From assembly GCA_002429595.1 (NCBI GenBank), contig DJAM01000003.1:1-6857 (forward strand): DNA of 6,857 bases. Reading direction: 5' to 3'. Shown one piece after another: positions 6,298 through 6,857 of this stretch (the stretch's first letter is position 1; every line of letters starts with the position of its first letter). The notes under the pieces are model-generated. The model was not told where the DNA came from and did not search any database. It was given only the letters and a program-made list of their open reading frames with translations. This DNA is from Coxiellaceae bacterium UBA6002 (GTDB lineage Bacteria; Pseudomonadota; Gammaproteobacteria; UBA6002). The position numbers were made by a program, and so were the translations under genes.

Positions 6298-6499
6298 ATA
6301 ACTCTAATTCTCGAGTTGATGATTTAGGAATCTATAAACCATATCCCCGCCCAACGTGACGGGGTAAATATTTTCTTCGCAACCCACCCAAATGTTGGGT
6401 TCAAAAATTCTGGGTGGGATTGCATACAAGCACTTAAACATTTCAACAAACCGCCGGCATCTTTCTTCGAACAATTTTCGTATCCAAAAATTCATCCAC

Positions 6500-6666
6500 C
6501 TTTGGACACGACAAAAATTACCTTGGACATGATCCTTGCGCTAACGTCCTGCACATAAAGCCGACGTCCCGCGACGTCGGCTTTATGTGCGAATGCTGGT
6601 TGTATCGGTGTGACGTCGGCTTTTATGTAAGGGGCGACGGTAGGCGTTTTTTTGTCCTGTCCAAAG
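6500..6666. mobile_element. MITE-like element, 167 bp, with 9-bp target duplication
   Basis: CTTTGGACACGACAAAAA (6500-6517) pairs with 6649-6666 with one mismatch in 18. It is flanked directly by TTCATCCAC (6491-6499) and CTCATCCAC (6667-6675), eight of nine identical, as left by a transposase making 9-bp staggered cuts. The interior encodes no transposase and contains a perfect 18-bp-arm hairpin. The ends match the 30-268 element and the window edges at the outer CT-T-G and the inner GACAAAAA. Insertion split the 6304-6731 frame. Confidence 0.75.
6551..6590. repeat. Perfect 18-bp-arm hairpin plus a 39-bp direct repeat
   Basis: GCACATAAAGCCGACGTC (6551-6568) pairs completely with 6573-6590 across a four-base CCGC loop. 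The right arm recurs as GACGTCGGCTTTTATGT at 6612-6628, 39 bases on, with one inserted T, giving a third related copy. All lie inside the 6500-6666 element and are GC-rich against AT-rich surroundings. Confidence 0.85.
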
Positions 6667-6837
6667 CTCATCCACACGGCAACCGCATCAAAAATTAATT
6701 TAAAGATCGATAACTTGTAGACAAGGAGCAAAATATTTAATAAAAAAAGCGTTCCAATTAAGTTTCAACACATAGGATTTTACCTTAAGACTCGGTGGTG
6801 CACTTCCTCTTTGAATTCGCCTACAGAGGGGCCTGGC

Positions 6838-6855
6838 CTCTGAACATGACAAAAA
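6838..6855. repeat. Right-edge copy of the 18-bp terminal repeat
   Basis: CTCTGAACATGACAAAAA is the exact reverse complement of 2-19. In this orientation it would be the left end of an element continuing beyond the window. Just before it CAGAGG (6824-6829) and CCTCTG (6837-6842) form a six-bp stem over a seven-base loop. Confidence 0.6.
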
Positions 6856-6857
6856 CT

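Larger units (their letters stand above)
6304..6731 (-). pseudogene. Small reading frame split by the 6500-6666 element
   Basis: The frame begins at a TTG at 6731, and is open back to 6764. It reads MLLVYKLSIFKLIFDAVAVW then Met at the target duplication, where the element interrupts it; it now runs through the element to a TGA at 6492-6494. The other half starts at the ATG at 6493-6495, in the second duplication copy, and reads MNFWIRKLFEERC... to the TAG at 6304. Both ATGs come from the duplicated 9 bases, so removing the element and one copy joins them in frame as 83 codons with a hydrophobic N-terminal segment. I do not recognise the product. Caution: directly after the 6492 TGA another phase is also open (GWVAKKIFTPSRWAGIW...), and the region has GC-rich inverted repeats at 6345-6364 and 6383-6418, so it may be repeat DNA rather than a gene. 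Confidence 0.35.

Noticed and set aside
6345..6418. CCCCG/CGGGG and CCCACCCA/TGGGTGGG stems as terminators of the six-Cys gene
   Set aside because: The stems have loops of 10 and 20 bases, and no proper T-run follows on the plus strand.
6492..6731. 79-codon minus-strand frame as an intact gene
   Set aside because: Two thirds of it is translation of the mobile element (hairpin arms give repeated KADV-like peptides), so it is better read as a gene fragment running into an insertion.
1..6857. CRISPR array, tRNA, rRNA or riboswitch
   Set aside because: The only direct repeats are the coding arrays in 453-1202, the spacer-less degenerate array at 131-250 and one 39-bp duplication; no cloverleaf or known aptamer pattern was seen on either strand.

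Overview
The window looks like a fragment of an AT-rich gammaproteobacterial genome, possibly a host-associated member of the Legionellales. This is inferred from low-GC coding sequence, a UPF0178 (YaiI-type) housekeeping gene, a SET-domain protein of the kind such bacteria often export into host cells, and families of short palindromic repeats. No gene here fixes the species. Both window edges carry the same 18-bp sequence in opposite orientation, which suggests a contig that stopped inside a dispersed repeat.

Layout: bases 1-450 are repeat-rich. They hold a 239-bp MITE-like element with perfect 18-bp inverted ends, a nested GC-rich hairpin and about six degenerate 22-bp tandem units, followed by a short possible coding remnant. 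At 453-1202 (+) lies an exported Gly/Trp/Asp/His/Lys-rich repeat protein, closed by a 20-bp palindrome and a strong intrinsic terminator. Converging on it from the minus strand are a SET-domain protein (1333-2415) and an unknown 159-residue protein upstream of it (2486-2965), probably one transcription unit. A 416-bp gap with a possible gene remnant follows. Next comes the UPF0178 gene (3382-3843, -), divergent from a 548-residue HEAT-repeat protein (4024-5670, +). At 5968-6297 (+) is a small secreted protein with six cysteines in its mature part.

The last 560 bases hold no intact gene. They contain a second MITE-like element (6500-6666) with 18-bp inverted ends and a near-perfect 9-bp target duplication. 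It sits inside a small minus-strand reading frame: removing the element and one duplication copy joins the two halves into one 83-codon frame. The ends of the two elements and the window-edge sequences fit one 18-bp consensus ending in GACAAAAA, so all appear to belong to one family.

Taken together, this is an accessory region: two exported small or repetitive proteins, a SET protein and a partner with effector-like C-terminal features, and one conserved gene, framed by non-autonomous mobile repeats. A common pathway cannot be shown. The strongest candidates for something undescribed are the TTTTTGTC/GACAAAAA element family and the two exported proteins.
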